The position numbers were made by a program, and so were the translations under genes. Shown piece by piece: positions 47,290-55,888 of a stretch of DNA of 64,000 nucleotides. How positions within the stretch are numbered: position 1 is the stretch's first letter; each line of letters starts with the position of its first letter. The notes beneath the pieces are model-generated. The model was not told the origin of the DNA and ran no database searches. It saw only the letters and a list, made by a program, of their open reading frames with translations. The DNA comes from Mycolicibacterium flavescens (lineage in GTDB: Bacteria; Actinomycetota; Actinomycetes; Mycobacteriales; Mycobacteriaceae): the NCBI RefSeq assembly GCF_001722335.1, contig NZ_MIHA01000008.1, forward strand, positions 1 through 64,000, in the 5' to 3' direction.

Positions 47290-48822
47290 ATGACCGAGCT
47301 CCCGGATGCGCACGCGCTGGCGATCGAACGTAGCTGCGCGGTCACCGCTTTCGCGCTGAGCGGCCAGCGGCGCGAAGGCGTTCGCCTGGTCACCGGCGAA
47401 CACCGCCAGTTCAGCCTGAGCGGTGCACTGGACTATGTCCAGGTCCCTTACCCGTCCCTGGCCCGGGACTGGACCCGCCGGACACTGACATGCGGTGTCG
47501 CGCTGCAATGCTCGCCTTCAAAGGAGCGCCTGGTCGGCTATCGGCTCAACGAACTCGCCACGCGTGAACTTCGAGCGCTGACCCTCGTCGAGGCGGCTGT
47601 CGCGCTCGGCTGGATCGCGGACAACTGGCCGGGGCTGCTGAGCGAAACGCAGCGGGTGGTGCCGGATCTGACCCCGCTTCCGGCCGACATGAGCGCCGAG
47701 GACATGCTCGACCGGGCGATCACGATGGCGCGCGGTAATGACCCCCTGATCGTGCCGGCCCTGCTCGGCAGGCTCCCACTGGCCTACACCGTCCCGCAGG
47801 GCCTGTCGGACAAGATGCGACGCACGTTCGGCAGAATGCCTTGGACCACAACGCAGAAGAGGCTGCCGCGCCCGTACTCGGTGCCGGTCGGTGGGGACGG
47901 CGGGGTGCGCAACCCGAACCTGCCGCCACCGAGCCGCCCCCAGGACAACGACCTCGACGTCACACCCGAACATCGGCCCGGTATCCCGTATCCCGAGTGG
48001 AACCAGTGGACCAAGAGCTTCATGCCCGACCACGTCGCGGTGCTGGAACGCCCCCACCCCAGCCGGGATCAACGCCCCGACGCGGCGTCTGCCGATCTGC
48101 GCAGATGGTTCTCCGAATACACCCACCGCGCCATGAAGAACCGTCTCGAGGACGGCTCCGATCTCGACGTCGAGCAGTACGTCAGCCACTACATCGATCT
48201 GACGACCGGCGAGGCGATCGAACCGCGGATCTTCCGGGAACTGCTGCCCAGCAACCGCGACGTCACGACCGCGCTTCTGCTAGACGGTAGCTCGTCTCTG
48301 GGTGTGCACGGCGGGACGATCTTCAAACTCGAACTGGCCTGCGCGGACGCCCTGTCGCGCGCGATGACCCACGCGCGGGAACGACACGGCATCTTCGTGT
48401 TCACCGGCAACACCCGCCACCGCGTCGAGGTCAACTGCCTCAAAGATTTCGCCGATCGCCGCTTCGTGCCGCCCAGTCGGCTCGGTCTGTCGGCCGGCGG
48501 ATACACCCGCCTCGGTGCCCCGCTGCGGCACCTGACCAGCCGGCTCCTCGCCCAGCCGTCCGAGCGTCGGTTGCTCATCGTCATCGGTGACGGCCTCATC
48601 TCCGACGAAGGCTACGAAGGTCGCTACGCGTGGGCCGACGCCGCCCACGCCGTCGAGGAGGCCGCCGAGGCGGGCGTGTCGATGTACTACGTCGGCGTCG
48701 GCCCCACCCGGGTCGACCCGCTGCCGGAGGTCTTCGGGCCCAAGCGGTCTCAGCGCATCAAGCGCATCGAGGACTTGCCTCGGGTCCTCGCCCACGTCCA
48801 CCGCGAGCTCGTCGCCGCATGA
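47290..48822 (+). CDS. VWA-domain protein, CoxE/NorD-like
   Basis: 510 aa. A von Willebrand factor A domain forms the last third; its metal-ion-adhesion site is DGSSSLG at about residue 332, with the later Thr in GGYTRLG and Asp in IVIGDGLIS. The large N-terminal part is helical and not recognised. Such proteins work with a MoxR/CbbQ/NorQ ATPase, here the next gene, to insert a metal into or remodel a target enzyme (NO reductase, Rubisco, CO dehydrogenase in known cases). ATG start; the stop overlaps a 12-codon mini-gene. Confidence 0.88.
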   Translation: MTELPDAHALAIERSCAVTAFALSGQRREGVRLVTGEHRQFSLSGALDYVQVPYPSLARDWTRRTLTCGVALQCSPSKERLVGYRLNELATRELRALTLVEAAVALGWIADNWPGLLSETQRVVPDLTPLPADMSAEDMLDRAITMARGNDPLIVPALLGRLPLAYTVPQGLSDKMRRTFGRMPWTTTQKRLPRPYSVPVGGDGGVRNPNLPPPSRPQDNDLDVTPEHRPGIPYPEWNQWTKSFMPDHVAVLERPHPSRDQRPDAASADLRRWFSEYTHRAMKNRLEDGSDLDVEQYVSHYIDLTTGEAIEPRIFRELLPSNRDVTTALLLDGSSSLGVHGGTIFKLELACADALSRAMTHARERHGIFVFTGNTRHRVEVNCLKDFADRRFVPPSRLGLSAGGYTRLGAPLRHLTSRLLAQPSERRLLIVIGDGLISDEGYEGRYAWADAAHAVEEAAEAGVSMYYVGVGPTRVDPLPEVFGPKRSQRIKRIEDLPRVLAHVHRELVAA

Positions 48823-48857
48823 CCGACACCGAATTCAAGGAGCTGCTGCCATCGTGA
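48819..48857 (+). other. 12-codon coupling mini-gene
   Basis: ATG overlaps the VWA stop (ATGA) and the 12-residue reading MTDTEFKELLPS ends in TGA that overlaps the AAA gene's GTG (GTGA). It also contains AAGGAG (48837-48842), the ribosome binding site of the AAA gene. It probably serves to carry ribosomes from one gene to the next and to set the ratio of the two proteins, not to make a functional peptide. Confidence 0.5.
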
Positions 48858-49657
48858 CATCCGACACCTACTACTCGAACGGCAACGAGGTCCAGCTGTT
48901 CGAGCAGGCCTACCGCCAGCGGCTGCCGGTGATGCTGACCGGCCCGACCGGTTGCGGAAAGACCCGGCTCGTCGAGCACATGGGGGTGCTGCTGCGCCGG
49001 CCGGTCGTGACCATCAGCTGCCACGACGACCTGACCAGCTCCGACCTCGTCGGCCGCTTCATGGTGACCGGAGGGGACGTCGTGTGGACCGACGGGCCGC
49101 TGACCCGCGCGGTCAAGGCCGGCGCGATCTGCTACCTGGACGAGGTGGTGGAGGCCCGCCACGACTCGCTGGCGATCCTGCACTCGCTGACCGACCACCG
49201 TCGCTCGCTCTATCTGGACCGCGCGGGTGAAGTCGTGCAGGCGCCGGAGAGCTTCATGCTGGTCTGCTCGTACAACCCCGCCTACCGCAGCTCGCTCAAG
49301 GAACTCAAACCGTCGTTCCGGCAACGGTTCGTCACGCTGCCGATGGCCTACCTGCCGCCGGACCGCGAGGCCGAGGTGATCGTCGCCGAGGCCGCTGTCG
49401 ACCCGGCGGTGGCGCGGCGACTGGTCGCGTGCGCCACCGCAATCCGCACGGCCGACGAGGCATTCCACTTCGAGCCGCCGTCAACGCGGGTGCTGGTCAC
49501 CGCCGCGCACCTGGTCGCCGCGGGCGCCTCCGAACTCGACGCCGCCGAGGCCTGCATCCTGGCGCCGTTGTCCAGCGACGGCGCGGTCACCGACGGCCTG
49601 CGCGAAGTGGCGGTCGCCAGCCTGGCCCCCGCCGACACCCCGAACTCAGCGCGTTAG
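48854..49657 (+). CDS. MoxR AAA+ ATPase, CbbQ/NorQ-like
   Basis: 267 aa from GTG. Walker A GPTGCGKT (about 30-37), Walker B AICYLDEVVEA (about 91-97), sensor 1 in FMLVCSYNPAYR and an arginine-finger-like segment KPSFRQRFVTLPM. This is the MoxR type found with VWA proteins, and it should form a hexameric ring. Energises remodelling of a partner enzyme, probably one encoded here. Start site is fixed by the GTGA overlap and the AAGGAG eleven bases upstream. Confidence 0.9.
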   Translation: MTSDTYYSNGNEVQLFEQAYRQRLPVMLTGPTGCGKTRLVEHMGVLLRRPVVTISCHDDLTSSDLVGRFMVTGGDVVWTDGPLTRAVKAGAICYLDEVVEARHDSLAILHSLTDHRRSLYLDRAGEVVQAPESFMLVCSYNPAYRSSLKELKPSFRQRFVTLPMAYLPPDREAEVIVAEAAVDPAVARRLVACATAIRTADEAFHFEPPSTRVLVTAAHLVAAGASELDAAEACILAPLSSDGAVTDGLREVAVASLAPADTPNSAR

Positions 49658-49672
49658 AAAGGAGCGTCCCGC

Positions 49673-49801
49673 GTGGACCCGAAAGAAAAGCAGCGCAAGA
49701 AAGCGCTGATCATCCTGCAGATCGTCATCTACGGCTATCTACTGGCGATGTTCGGAATTCAGCTCTACATGTCGTTCGAACGCGGATGGTGGTCGCTGTG
49801 A
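49673..49801 (+). CDS. Single-helix membrane microprotein
   Basis: 42 aa from GTG, eight bases after AAAGGAG. A basic head (DPKEKQRKKA) and one transmembrane helix (IILQIVIYGYLLAMFGIQLYM) with a positively charged N-side, so the N-terminus faces the cytoplasm; the tail reads FERGWWSL. Its stop overlaps the GTG of the six-helix protein B (GTGA), so it is co-translated with that protein. Probably a small subunit of the same membrane complex. Confidence 0.72.
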   Translation: MDPKEKQRKKALIILQIVIYGYLLAMFGIQLYMSFERGWWSL

Positions 49802-50487
49802 GCGTCGGTGCGGCCCCGTCGGTCAGCCTCGAAGACCATCACGAAGAATCCCGCCTCGCCCAACGCCGGGCCGACAAGTGGATGATCATCGGCGCCGCGC
49901 TGATGGGCATGTGGGCGCCCGGGCTGATCGGCTTCCCGATCTTCATGCGCGGTGTCTGGCTGCAACGGCAGGCCGCGCGCGCCGGGCTGTCGGTGCGGCC
50001 GATGATCGTCACGCTCATCGGCTATCTGGTGCTGATCGACGGCATGCTCAACAGCCTCGGCTGGGCGCTGGACCTGGTGGCCAACCACACCCTGATCAAC
50101 CGGGTGCTGATGATCGGGTGGGGCCACATGTTCGACGCCGCCTACTTCTGGCACTACAACGAGCCGTGGGTCGGCGGTTCCGCGGTGCCGGGTGAGAAGG
50201 CGTACGTCGCGGGCCTGATCCTGACCGTGTTCGCTATGCGCTGCGCCGCGGCGATCGGCTTCCTGCAGATGAAACGCTGGGGCCACCAGTGGATGATCAT
50301 CACCTGCTGGATGGGCGTGGTGATCTGGTGCGCGTACGTGTTCAACATGACGATGTACGCCGACGCCCGGTACGCCGGTGTGCTGTTCCCGGTCATCGGG
50401 TGGTGGCTCTACGACATCTTCTACATAACCCCGTTCCTCGCGATCCCGTACCTGCACACGGTCAACCGCGAAATCTTCTCGGACTGA
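49798..50487 (+). CDS. Six-helix membrane protein, copy B (unknown family)
   Basis: 229 aa from GTG at 49798. Same six-helix layout as copy A, with conserved [32 protein letters not shown] and [20 protein letters not shown]. The last 70 residues differ at only a few positions from copy A, and the DNA is identical for 55 bases (50278-50332). The first 100 residues diverge more. The two could form a heterodimer, or one may replace the other under different conditions. Family not recognised. Confidence 0.8.
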   Translation: MSVGAAPSVSLEDHHEESRLAQRRADKWMIIGAALMGMWAPGLIGFPIFMRGVWLQRQAARAGLSVRPMIVTLIGYLVLIDGMLNSLGWALDLVANHTLINRVLMIGWGHMFDAAYFWHYNEPWVGGSAVPGEKAYVAGLILTVFAMRCAAAIGFLQMKRWGHQWMIITCWMGVVIWCAYVFNMTMYADARYAGVLFPVIGWWLYDIFYITPFLAIPYLHTVNREIFSD

Positions 50488-50503
50488 GCAAAAGGAGCAC
50501 GTC

Positions 50504-50944
50504 ATGACACCACCTGCGGGCTCATCGGCCACCGATGAGAAAGACCCCGCCGCGGACCTTCCCGCGGGCACCACGCCGTACTACGCGCGGATGCACAAGT
50601 ACATCAAGCGCGCAGTGCTGGTGTGCCTGATCGCACTCGTCATCGAAGGCGCGTTCACGTTGCCGTTCATGGCGGTGTGGTACGGGTACCCGACCTTGAG
50701 CCTGACCGAGATCTGCAGCGGCCTGCTCAAGGTCCGCTACTCCGACGACACGCTCGAGTGCAAGGTTCCGTATCCGCCGCTGGGTCCCCCGGAGGGCGCC
50801 GAAGGCAAGGACACCGCACGCGACGAGTGGGGGATCCAGCCGGTGCCGAAGTACGACCGGATCGGGTTCCGCGAACTCGTGCGGATTCACGAAGAGAGCG
50901 AAGCCCGCAAGGCCGCTCAGCAGCAAGAGGATTCGGCTCGGTGA
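50504..50944 (+). CDS. One-helix membrane protein with Cys-containing outer domain
   Basis: 146 aa. A soluble N-terminus (about 1-35), one hydrophobic helix ([22 protein letters not shown], about 38-60) and a C-terminal domain with two Cys ([19 protein letters not shown]) and a charged tail. The Cys pair could form a disulfide if the domain is outside the cytoplasm. No family recognised. It starts after AAAGGAG and is followed by a P450 that overlaps its stop (GTGA). Confidence 0.75.
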   Translation: MTPPAGSSATDEKDPAADLPAGTTPYYARMHKYIKRAVLVCLIALVIEGAFTLPFMAVWYGYPTLSLTEICSGLLKVRYSDDTLECKVPYPPLGPPEGAEGKDTARDEWGIQPVPKYDRIGFRELVRIHEESEARKAAQQQEDSAR

Positions 50945-52158
50945 GCTCGGCGGCCGAACACGCGGACAACTGGGATCTTCGGCACGAGGATTTCAACGAC
51001 AACGACTTCCTCTACGAGGTCTACGACGTGATGCGGCAGAGGTCGGCGTTCGCCCACACCGACCACCCATTCCTCTCCGCGACAGCCGGCGGCGCGTGGG
51101 TGGCGGTGCGGTACGACGAGTGCTACCGGATCCTGCAGGACTGGCAGCACTTCTCGAGCAACCCGACACCCGAAGGAGCCGAACAACTCGCCGGTGATCT
51201 GGTCATCACGCTGGATCCGCCGCGGCAGCAGAAGTTTCGCAAGGTGCTCAACCCGTACTTCTCGCCGGCGCGGATGAAGGCGCTGCAACCACAGATCAGG
51301 GCCGAAACCGACCGGCTGATCGACGATTTCGTGCAGGCCGGACGCGGTGACCTGGCCCAGGTGGCCTGGCGTCAGCCCGGCATCGTGTTCTTCAAGTATC
51401 TGCTCGGGATGCCCACCGACGATGTCCCGCTGTGTATCGACTTGACCGACACGGCGCTCAACGGGGAGACCGAGGAAGCCAGGATGGGCGCCTGGGGCGG
51501 GCTCTACCAACACATCCACGATGCGGTCACCGCGCGGATGTCGCAGCCCGCCCGCGACGACATGATCGACGTCCTGCTCACCGCGGAGATCGACGGACAG
51601 CGGCTTCCGCTGCAGGACGTGGTCTCCAACGCGATGCTACTGGTACAGGCCGGGCTCGAGACCACGGCCAACGCGATGTCGTTCGCGTTCCACCACCTGG
51701 GAGCTAACCCGCAGGAGCGGGACCGGCTGATCGCCCAACCCGACCTGCTGCCGCGTGCAGTCGAGGAGTTCATTCGGTTCGCCGGGTCGATCCACGGCAT
51801 TCCCCGAACGGTCACCGAACAGGTCGAGATGAGCGGGCAGTCCTTCTGTCCGGGCGAGTCGGTCCTGGTGAACTACGCTGCGGCCAACCGTGATCCCGCC
51901 GTCTTCGCCGACCCCGACAAGTGCCTGCTGGACCGCCGCGAGAACCGTCACCTCGGGTTCGGCGCCGGGGTCCACCGCTGCCTGGGCTCGAACCTCGCCC
52001 GGCTGGAATTCCAGATCGGCCTGGAACAGGTGCTCGAGCGGATGCCGGACTACACGCTGGCACCCGACGCCGAAGCGGTGTTCCACGGCTCGTCGGTGAC
52101 GCGGGGTTACCGGTCGATCCCCGTGGTATTCCGGCCCGGGCAGCGGTCGGCGGCATGA
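50941..52158 (+). CDS. Cytochrome P450 (first of the cluster)
   Basis: 405 aa, GTG overlapping the previous stop. Haem loop [18 protein letters not shown]-helix LVQAGLETT (Glu in place of the usual Asp before the Thr), K-helix EEFIRF with ExxR. Family not assignable with confidence; layout is that of soluble bacterial P450s of lipid or terpenoid metabolism. Redox partners (ferredoxin, reductase) are not in the window. Substrate unknown. Confidence 0.9.
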   Translation: MSSAAEHADNWDLRHEDFNDNDFLYEVYDVMRQRSAFAHTDHPFLSATAGGAWVAVRYDECYRILQDWQHFSSNPTPEGAEQLAGDLVITLDPPRQQKFRKVLNPYFSPARMKALQPQIRAETDRLIDDFVQAGRGDLAQVAWRQPGIVFFKYLLGMPTDDVPLCIDLTDTALNGETEEARMGAWGGLYQHIHDAVTARMSQPARDDMIDVLLTAEIDGQRLPLQDVVSNAMLLVQAGLETTANAMSFAFHHLGANPQERDRLIAQPDLLPRAVEEFIRFAGSIHGIPRTVTEQVEMSGQSFCPGESVLVNYAAANRDPAVFADPDKCLLDRRENRHLGFGAGVHRCLGSNLARLEFQIGLEQVLERMPDYTLAPDAEAVFHGSSVTRGYRSIPVVFRPGQRSAA

Positions 52159-53204
52159 CCTACCGGGTGGTGCAGTGGACGACCGGCAACGTCGGGACGA
52201 AGTCGGTGCACGCCATCACCCGCAACCAGGAACTGGAACTCGTCGGATGCTACGCATGGTCGGCGGACAAGGTCGGGGTCGACGTCGGCGAACTGTGCGG
52301 TATCGCATCGCTGGGCGTGACCGCCACCCATGACCTCGACGCCCTGCTGGCCCTGCGCCCCGACTGCGTGGTCTACAACCCGATGTTCGCCGACGTCGAC
52401 GAACTCTGTCGGATCCTGGCGGCCGGCGTCAACGTCGTGACCACCTCGGAGTTCATCACCGGAACCGGGCTCGGTGACGGCCGTGACCGCATCACCGAGG
52501 CGTGTCGGAGCGGGAACGCGACGATCTTCGGCAGCGGCATCAACCCGGGCTTCATCCAGCTGTTCGCGGTCGTCACCGCAGGCATCTCCGACCGCGTCGA
52601 CCGCATCCGCATCGTCGAATCGTTCGACACCACCATCTACAACTCCCCGGAGACCGAAATCCCCATGGGCTTCGGCTATCCCATCGACCACCCGGAGCTT
52701 GTCGCGGTCACCGAGCACGGCTCGCGGATCTTCCGGGAGGCCGTAGAACTGGTCGCGCACGCACTCGGCGCGCAGCTCGACGACATCCGCTGCGAGGCCC
52801 GGTACGCGCAGGCCACGCAAGATCTCGCGCTGCCCGGCGACTGGACGATCGAGGCCGGGTGCGTCGCCGGAATCGATGTGCGGTGGACGGGCATCGCGGC
52901 CGGTCGCGAGATCATCGAGATCCGCGGGGTGTGGACCAAAGGCCAGAGCCTGGAGCCGGTCTGGTCCACCGAGTTCGGGTACACCGTCACCGTCGAGGGA
53001 CGGCCCACCATCAAGAGCACGCTGAGCTTCGAACCCCCGGCGGATTTCGTCGGCGAGACGCTCGACGACTTCATCATGCTCGGGCTGACCATCACCGCCA
53101 TGCCCGCGATCACCGCGATACCCGCCGTCGTCGCAGCGCCACCGGGCATCGCGACCTACACCGATCTGCCGCTGCTGCTCCCGAGAGGAGTGCTCAATGT
53201 CTGA
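52155..53204 (+). CDS. DapB-fold NAD(P)-dependent oxidoreductase (copy 2)
   Basis: 349 aa, ATGA overlap with the P450. Starts [21 protein letters not shown] with a Rossmann fold, followed by DCVVYNPMFADVDEL and the substrate-domain stretch GSGINPGFIQLFAVVTAG. Related to copy 1 and copy 3 across the full length. Its C-terminus ends in LLLPRGVLN, a segment found in the family as DLxxxxPRG. Likely reduces or oxidises a product of the P450. Confidence 0.82.
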   Translation: MTYRVVQWTTGNVGTKSVHAITRNQELELVGCYAWSADKVGVDVGELCGIASLGVTATHDLDALLALRPDCVVYNPMFADVDELCRILAAGVNVVTTSEFITGTGLGDGRDRITEACRSGNATIFGSGINPGFIQLFAVVTAGISDRVDRIRIVESFDTTIYNSPETEIPMGFGYPIDHPELVAVTEHGSRIFREAVELVAHALGAQLDDIRCEARYAQATQDLALPGDWTIEAGCVAGIDVRWTGIAAGREIIEIRGVWTKGQSLEPVWSTEFGYTVTVEGRPTIKSTLSFEPPADFVGETLDDFIMLGLTITAMPAITAIPAVVAAPPGIATYTDLPLLLPRGVLNV

Positions 53205-54252
53205 ACGGAAGTACCGGGTGATCCAGTGGATGACCGGCGACGTCGGCCGGGTCGGTGTACGGCATTTCGCCGAAAACCCGGTCTACGAACTTGCCGCCGT
53301 GCTGGTGCACAGCCCCGACAAGGTCGGCAGGGACGCGGGGGAGATCGCCGGAATCGGACCGACGGGGGTCATCGCCACCGACGACGCCGAAGCGGTCATC
53401 GCGCTCGACGCCGACTGCGTCTTCTACACCCCGGTGATCATGGACGTCGACACCGTGTGCCGGCTGCTGCGCTCGGGCAAGAACGTCGTCACCACCAGCG
53501 GATTCTTCCATCCGACAGAGCATTTCCGCGACGGCGGTGAACTGATCCGCGCCGCGTGCGCCGAGGGCGGAACGTCGTTTCACGCGGGCGGTATCCACCC
53601 TGGCTACGCCGGTGACATCCTGCCGCTCACGCTCGCCCGCGTCGCCTCCCGCGTCGACCGCGTCGAGGTGTGGGAGGTCGTCAACGTTCTCACCGACGCG
53701 CCGATGGACCACATCGACTGGATGGGATTCGGAAAGGACAGGGACAAGTTCCTCTCGGAGCCGACGATCCTCGGGCTCGGGGTCCCGTTCTTCGCGCAGT
53801 CGATGCACATGGTCGCCGACGGTCTGGGCGTGACCATCGACGAGGTGACCGCCGGCCTCGAGGCCGCGACAGCCACCCGCGACATCCCGCACGACGAGGG
53901 CGCCATCCCGCGCGGAACCGTGGCCGCACAACACCATACGTGGACCGCGATGGTGGGTGGCGCCCCGCTGATCGTGTACCACGCCATCTACCTGACCGGC
54001 GGACCCGACGAGCTCGACCCACCGTGGGACTGGGGCCGGACCCGGTACCGCATCGTCATCGAGGGTGATCCGCCGACCGAGCTGACCATGCACGGGCGGG
54101 TAGCCGCCGACGGCACCATGACCCACCCCGGATACACCTGGACGGCGATGGGCGCGATCAACGCCATCCCGGATGTCTGCGACGCGGAGCCGGGCTGGTT
54201 GACCCATCTGGACCTGGGCCTGATCCGACCGCGCGGGCTGGTGCGCAGATGA
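53197..54252 (+). CDS. DapB-fold NAD(P)-dependent oxidoreductase (copy 3)
   Basis: 351 aa; the start overlaps the end of copy 2 by eight bases. It has KYRVIQWMTGDVGRVGVRHFAE, FHAGGIHPGYAGDILPLTLA and the C-terminal LGLIRPRGLV. Copies 2 and 3 being adjacent and coupled suggests two steps of one pathway or a heteromer. Substrate unknown. The next gene overlaps its stop by four bases (ATGA). Confidence 0.82.
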   Translation: MSERKYRVIQWMTGDVGRVGVRHFAENPVYELAAVLVHSPDKVGRDAGEIAGIGPTGVIATDDAEAVIALDADCVFYTPVIMDVDTVCRLLRSGKNVVTTSGFFHPTEHFRDGGELIRAACAEGGTSFHAGGIHPGYAGDILPLTLARVASRVDRVEVWEVVNVLTDAPMDHIDWMGFGKDRDKFLSEPTILGLGVPFFAQSMHMVADGLGVTIDEVTAGLEAATATRDIPHDEGAIPRGTVAAQHHTWTAMVGGAPLIVYHAIYLTGGPDELDPPWDWGRTRYRIVIEGDPPTELTMHGRVAADGTMTHPGYTWTAMGAINAIPDVCDAEPGWLTHLDLGLIRPRGLVRR

Positions 54253-54671
54253 CAGCCGGTCCGCAGCCGCGGTTGCACCACGTCGTGTTCGCGGTGGCGC
54301 CGGAACGTCGCACCGAGGCGGCCGCGTTGTTCACCGAGCTCGGGTTCGCGCTCGAGGAGGCCGAACTGACCGAACTCGGTGTGCGGGTTCATCTGGACTG
54401 GGACCGCGGCATCGAGTTGATCAGCCCGGTGCCCGGATCGACCGCGTCGGTGGCGGTGAAGGTCAACGCATTCCTCGACCGCAACGGCGACGGCGTCTAC
54501 ACCGTCGTGGTCCGGGTGCCGGACGCCGCTGCCGCCGAAGCCGTCGCCGGGCGTCACGGGTCGACAACGAGATTCCGGCAGGGCTTCTCCGGTGAGGGGT
54601 CCTACCTCGAGGAGATCGACCTGTCGGTGCTCGGGCTCCCGTTGACCTTCCTCGCCACCAACGTGTCATGA
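54249..54671 (+). CDS. VOC-superfamily (glyoxalase-fold) protein
   Basis: 140 aa with one paired beta-alpha-beta-beta-beta unit, starting RLHHVVFAVAPERRTEAAALFTELGF. The first His (LHHVVF) is in the usual metal position; the other expected ligands are less clear (RVHLDWDRGIELIS holds His and Glu). Such proteins can be epimerases, dioxygenases or binding proteins. Stop and start overlap on both sides (ATGA), so it belongs to the pathway operon. Confidence 0.78.
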   Translation: MTAGPQPRLHHVVFAVAPERRTEAAALFTELGFALEEAELTELGVRVHLDWDRGIELISPVPGSTASVAVKVNAFLDRNGDGVYTVVVRVPDAAAAEAVAGRHGSTTRFRQGFSGEGSYLEEIDLSVLGLPLTFLATNVS

Positions 54672-55888
54672 CCGCGGCCACGCTCAGCGTCTTCGAGGCC
54701 GATCTGCCGACGCTGACCTACGACCTCACCGCGACACCGCAACAGATCTATCCCGAGTTCCGTTCGGCTCAGCAGCAGGCGCCGGTCGCGCTCGGACCGA
54801 TCGGACCCGAGGTGCTGTCCTATGAGCTGGCCAGGGCCGTTCTGCGGGATCCCCGCTTCGGCATCCCGCCGGGAATCCATCTGTCGGCACACGGCATCAC
54901 GTCGGGCCCGTTGTGGGACAGGGTCACCCGCAGCATCCTCAACATGGAGGGCGACGAGCACCGGCGGCTGCGCGGGCTGGTGTCACGCGCCTTCACACCG
55001 CGTGGGACCGCGCGGATGGATCCCACCATCCACACCGTGGTCAACGAACTCGTCGACCGCATCGAAGGGCAGGGCAGCTGTGAGTTCGTCGAGGCGATCG
55101 CCAGGCCGTACCCGATTCCGGTGATCTGCGCGCTGCTCGGCGCACCGCGCGAAGACTGGCAACGCTTCTCGCGGTGGGCCGAGGACATCTTCAAGATCGT
55201 CAGCTTCGACTGCGACCTGGCCGCCGAGGAGCCCGTCATTCTGCGCGCCTGGGGTGAATTCGACGCCTACATCGACGAGATGATCGCGCACCGACGCGAG
55301 AACCTCACCGACGACTTGCTTTCCGAGCTGATCCGCGCCGAGGACGACGGGGACCGCCTCGACGCGGCCGAACTGCGGATGCTGGCGTTCAGCGTGCTGA
55401 TCGCCGGGACCGACACCACCCGCAGCCAGCTCGCCGCGTCGATGCAGGTGCTGTGTGACCACCCCGAGCAATGGGCGCTGCTGCGGGAGAGACCCGAACT
55501 CGCCATGCCGGCCGTCGAGGAGACCATGCGTCACTCACCGTCGATGTGCAGCACGGTGCGCAGCGCCCTCGACGACGTCACGATCGGTGGCCACACGTTC
55601 CCCGCCGGAACCTTCATCCTCGTCAACACCTTCGCCGCGAACCGGGATCCGGCCATCTACGACGACCCCGCCCGGTTCGACATCACCCGGGACGAGCCGC
55701 CGCCAATCCTGACCTTCGGCGGGGGAGCGCACTACTGTCTCGGCGCCAACCTGGCGCGGCGCGAACTCGCCGAGGCGCTCACGATCCTGGCGCGACGGGT
55801 CCCGGACCCGCGCGTCGTCGGGCCGGTGCCCTGGCGGCCCCTGCTGGGGATGAGCGGACCCGTCAGCCTGCCGATCGAGTTCGGCTGA
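54668..55888 (+). CDS. Cytochrome P450 (second of the cluster)
   Basis: 406 aa. I-helix LIAGTDTTRSQL, K-helix EETMRHS with ExxR, and haem loop FGGGAHYCLGANLARRELAEAL. It differs clearly from the P450 at 50941 and is not its duplicate. Translationally coupled to the VOC gene upstream and to the ERG2-like gene downstream (TGATG). Substrate unknown; neighbours hint at a sterol- or isoprenoid-like compound. Confidence 0.9.
   Translation: MTAATLSVFEADLPTLTYDLTATPQQIYPEFRSAQQQAPVALGPIGPEVLSYELARAVLRDPRFGIPPGIHLSAHGITSGPLWDRVTRSILNMEGDEHRRLRGLVSRAFTPRGTARMDPTIHTVVNELVDRIEGQGSCEFVEAIARPYPIPVICALLGAPREDWQRFSRWAEDIFKIVSFDCDLAAEEPVILRAWGEFDAYIDEMIAHRRENLTDDLLSELIRAEDDGDRLDAAELRMLAFSVLIAGTDTTRSQLAASMQVLCDHPEQWALLRERPELAMPAVEETMRHSPSMCSTVRSALDDVTIGGHTFPAGTFILVNTFAANRDPAIYDDPARFDITRDEPPPILTFGGGAHYCLGANLARRELAEALTILARRVPDPRVVGPVPWRPLLGMSGPVSLPIEFG

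Noticed and set aside
45772-50487. Six-helix proteins as PmoC/AmoC-type monooxygenase subunits
   Set aside because: Helix number and a D-H pair in FDAxYFWH are suggestive, but I could not match the PmoC/AmoC consensus and no PmoA or PmoB is nearby. Left as unknown; a profile search would decide.
45772-50487. Six-helix proteins as EBP/emopamil-binding sterol isomerases
   Set aside because: The presence of an ERG2-like gene makes it tempting, but the conserved His/Glu pattern of EBP is not visible and the helix arrangement differs.
47175-50944. Mycofactocin or other known peptide-redox system
   Set aside because: Microproteins are membrane helices, not core peptides, and no radical SAM gene is present.
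43157-54252. DapB-like genes as lysine-pathway dihydrodipicolinate reductases
   Set aside because: They are about 350 aa (DapB is near 245-270), occur three times and lie among P450 and SDR genes.
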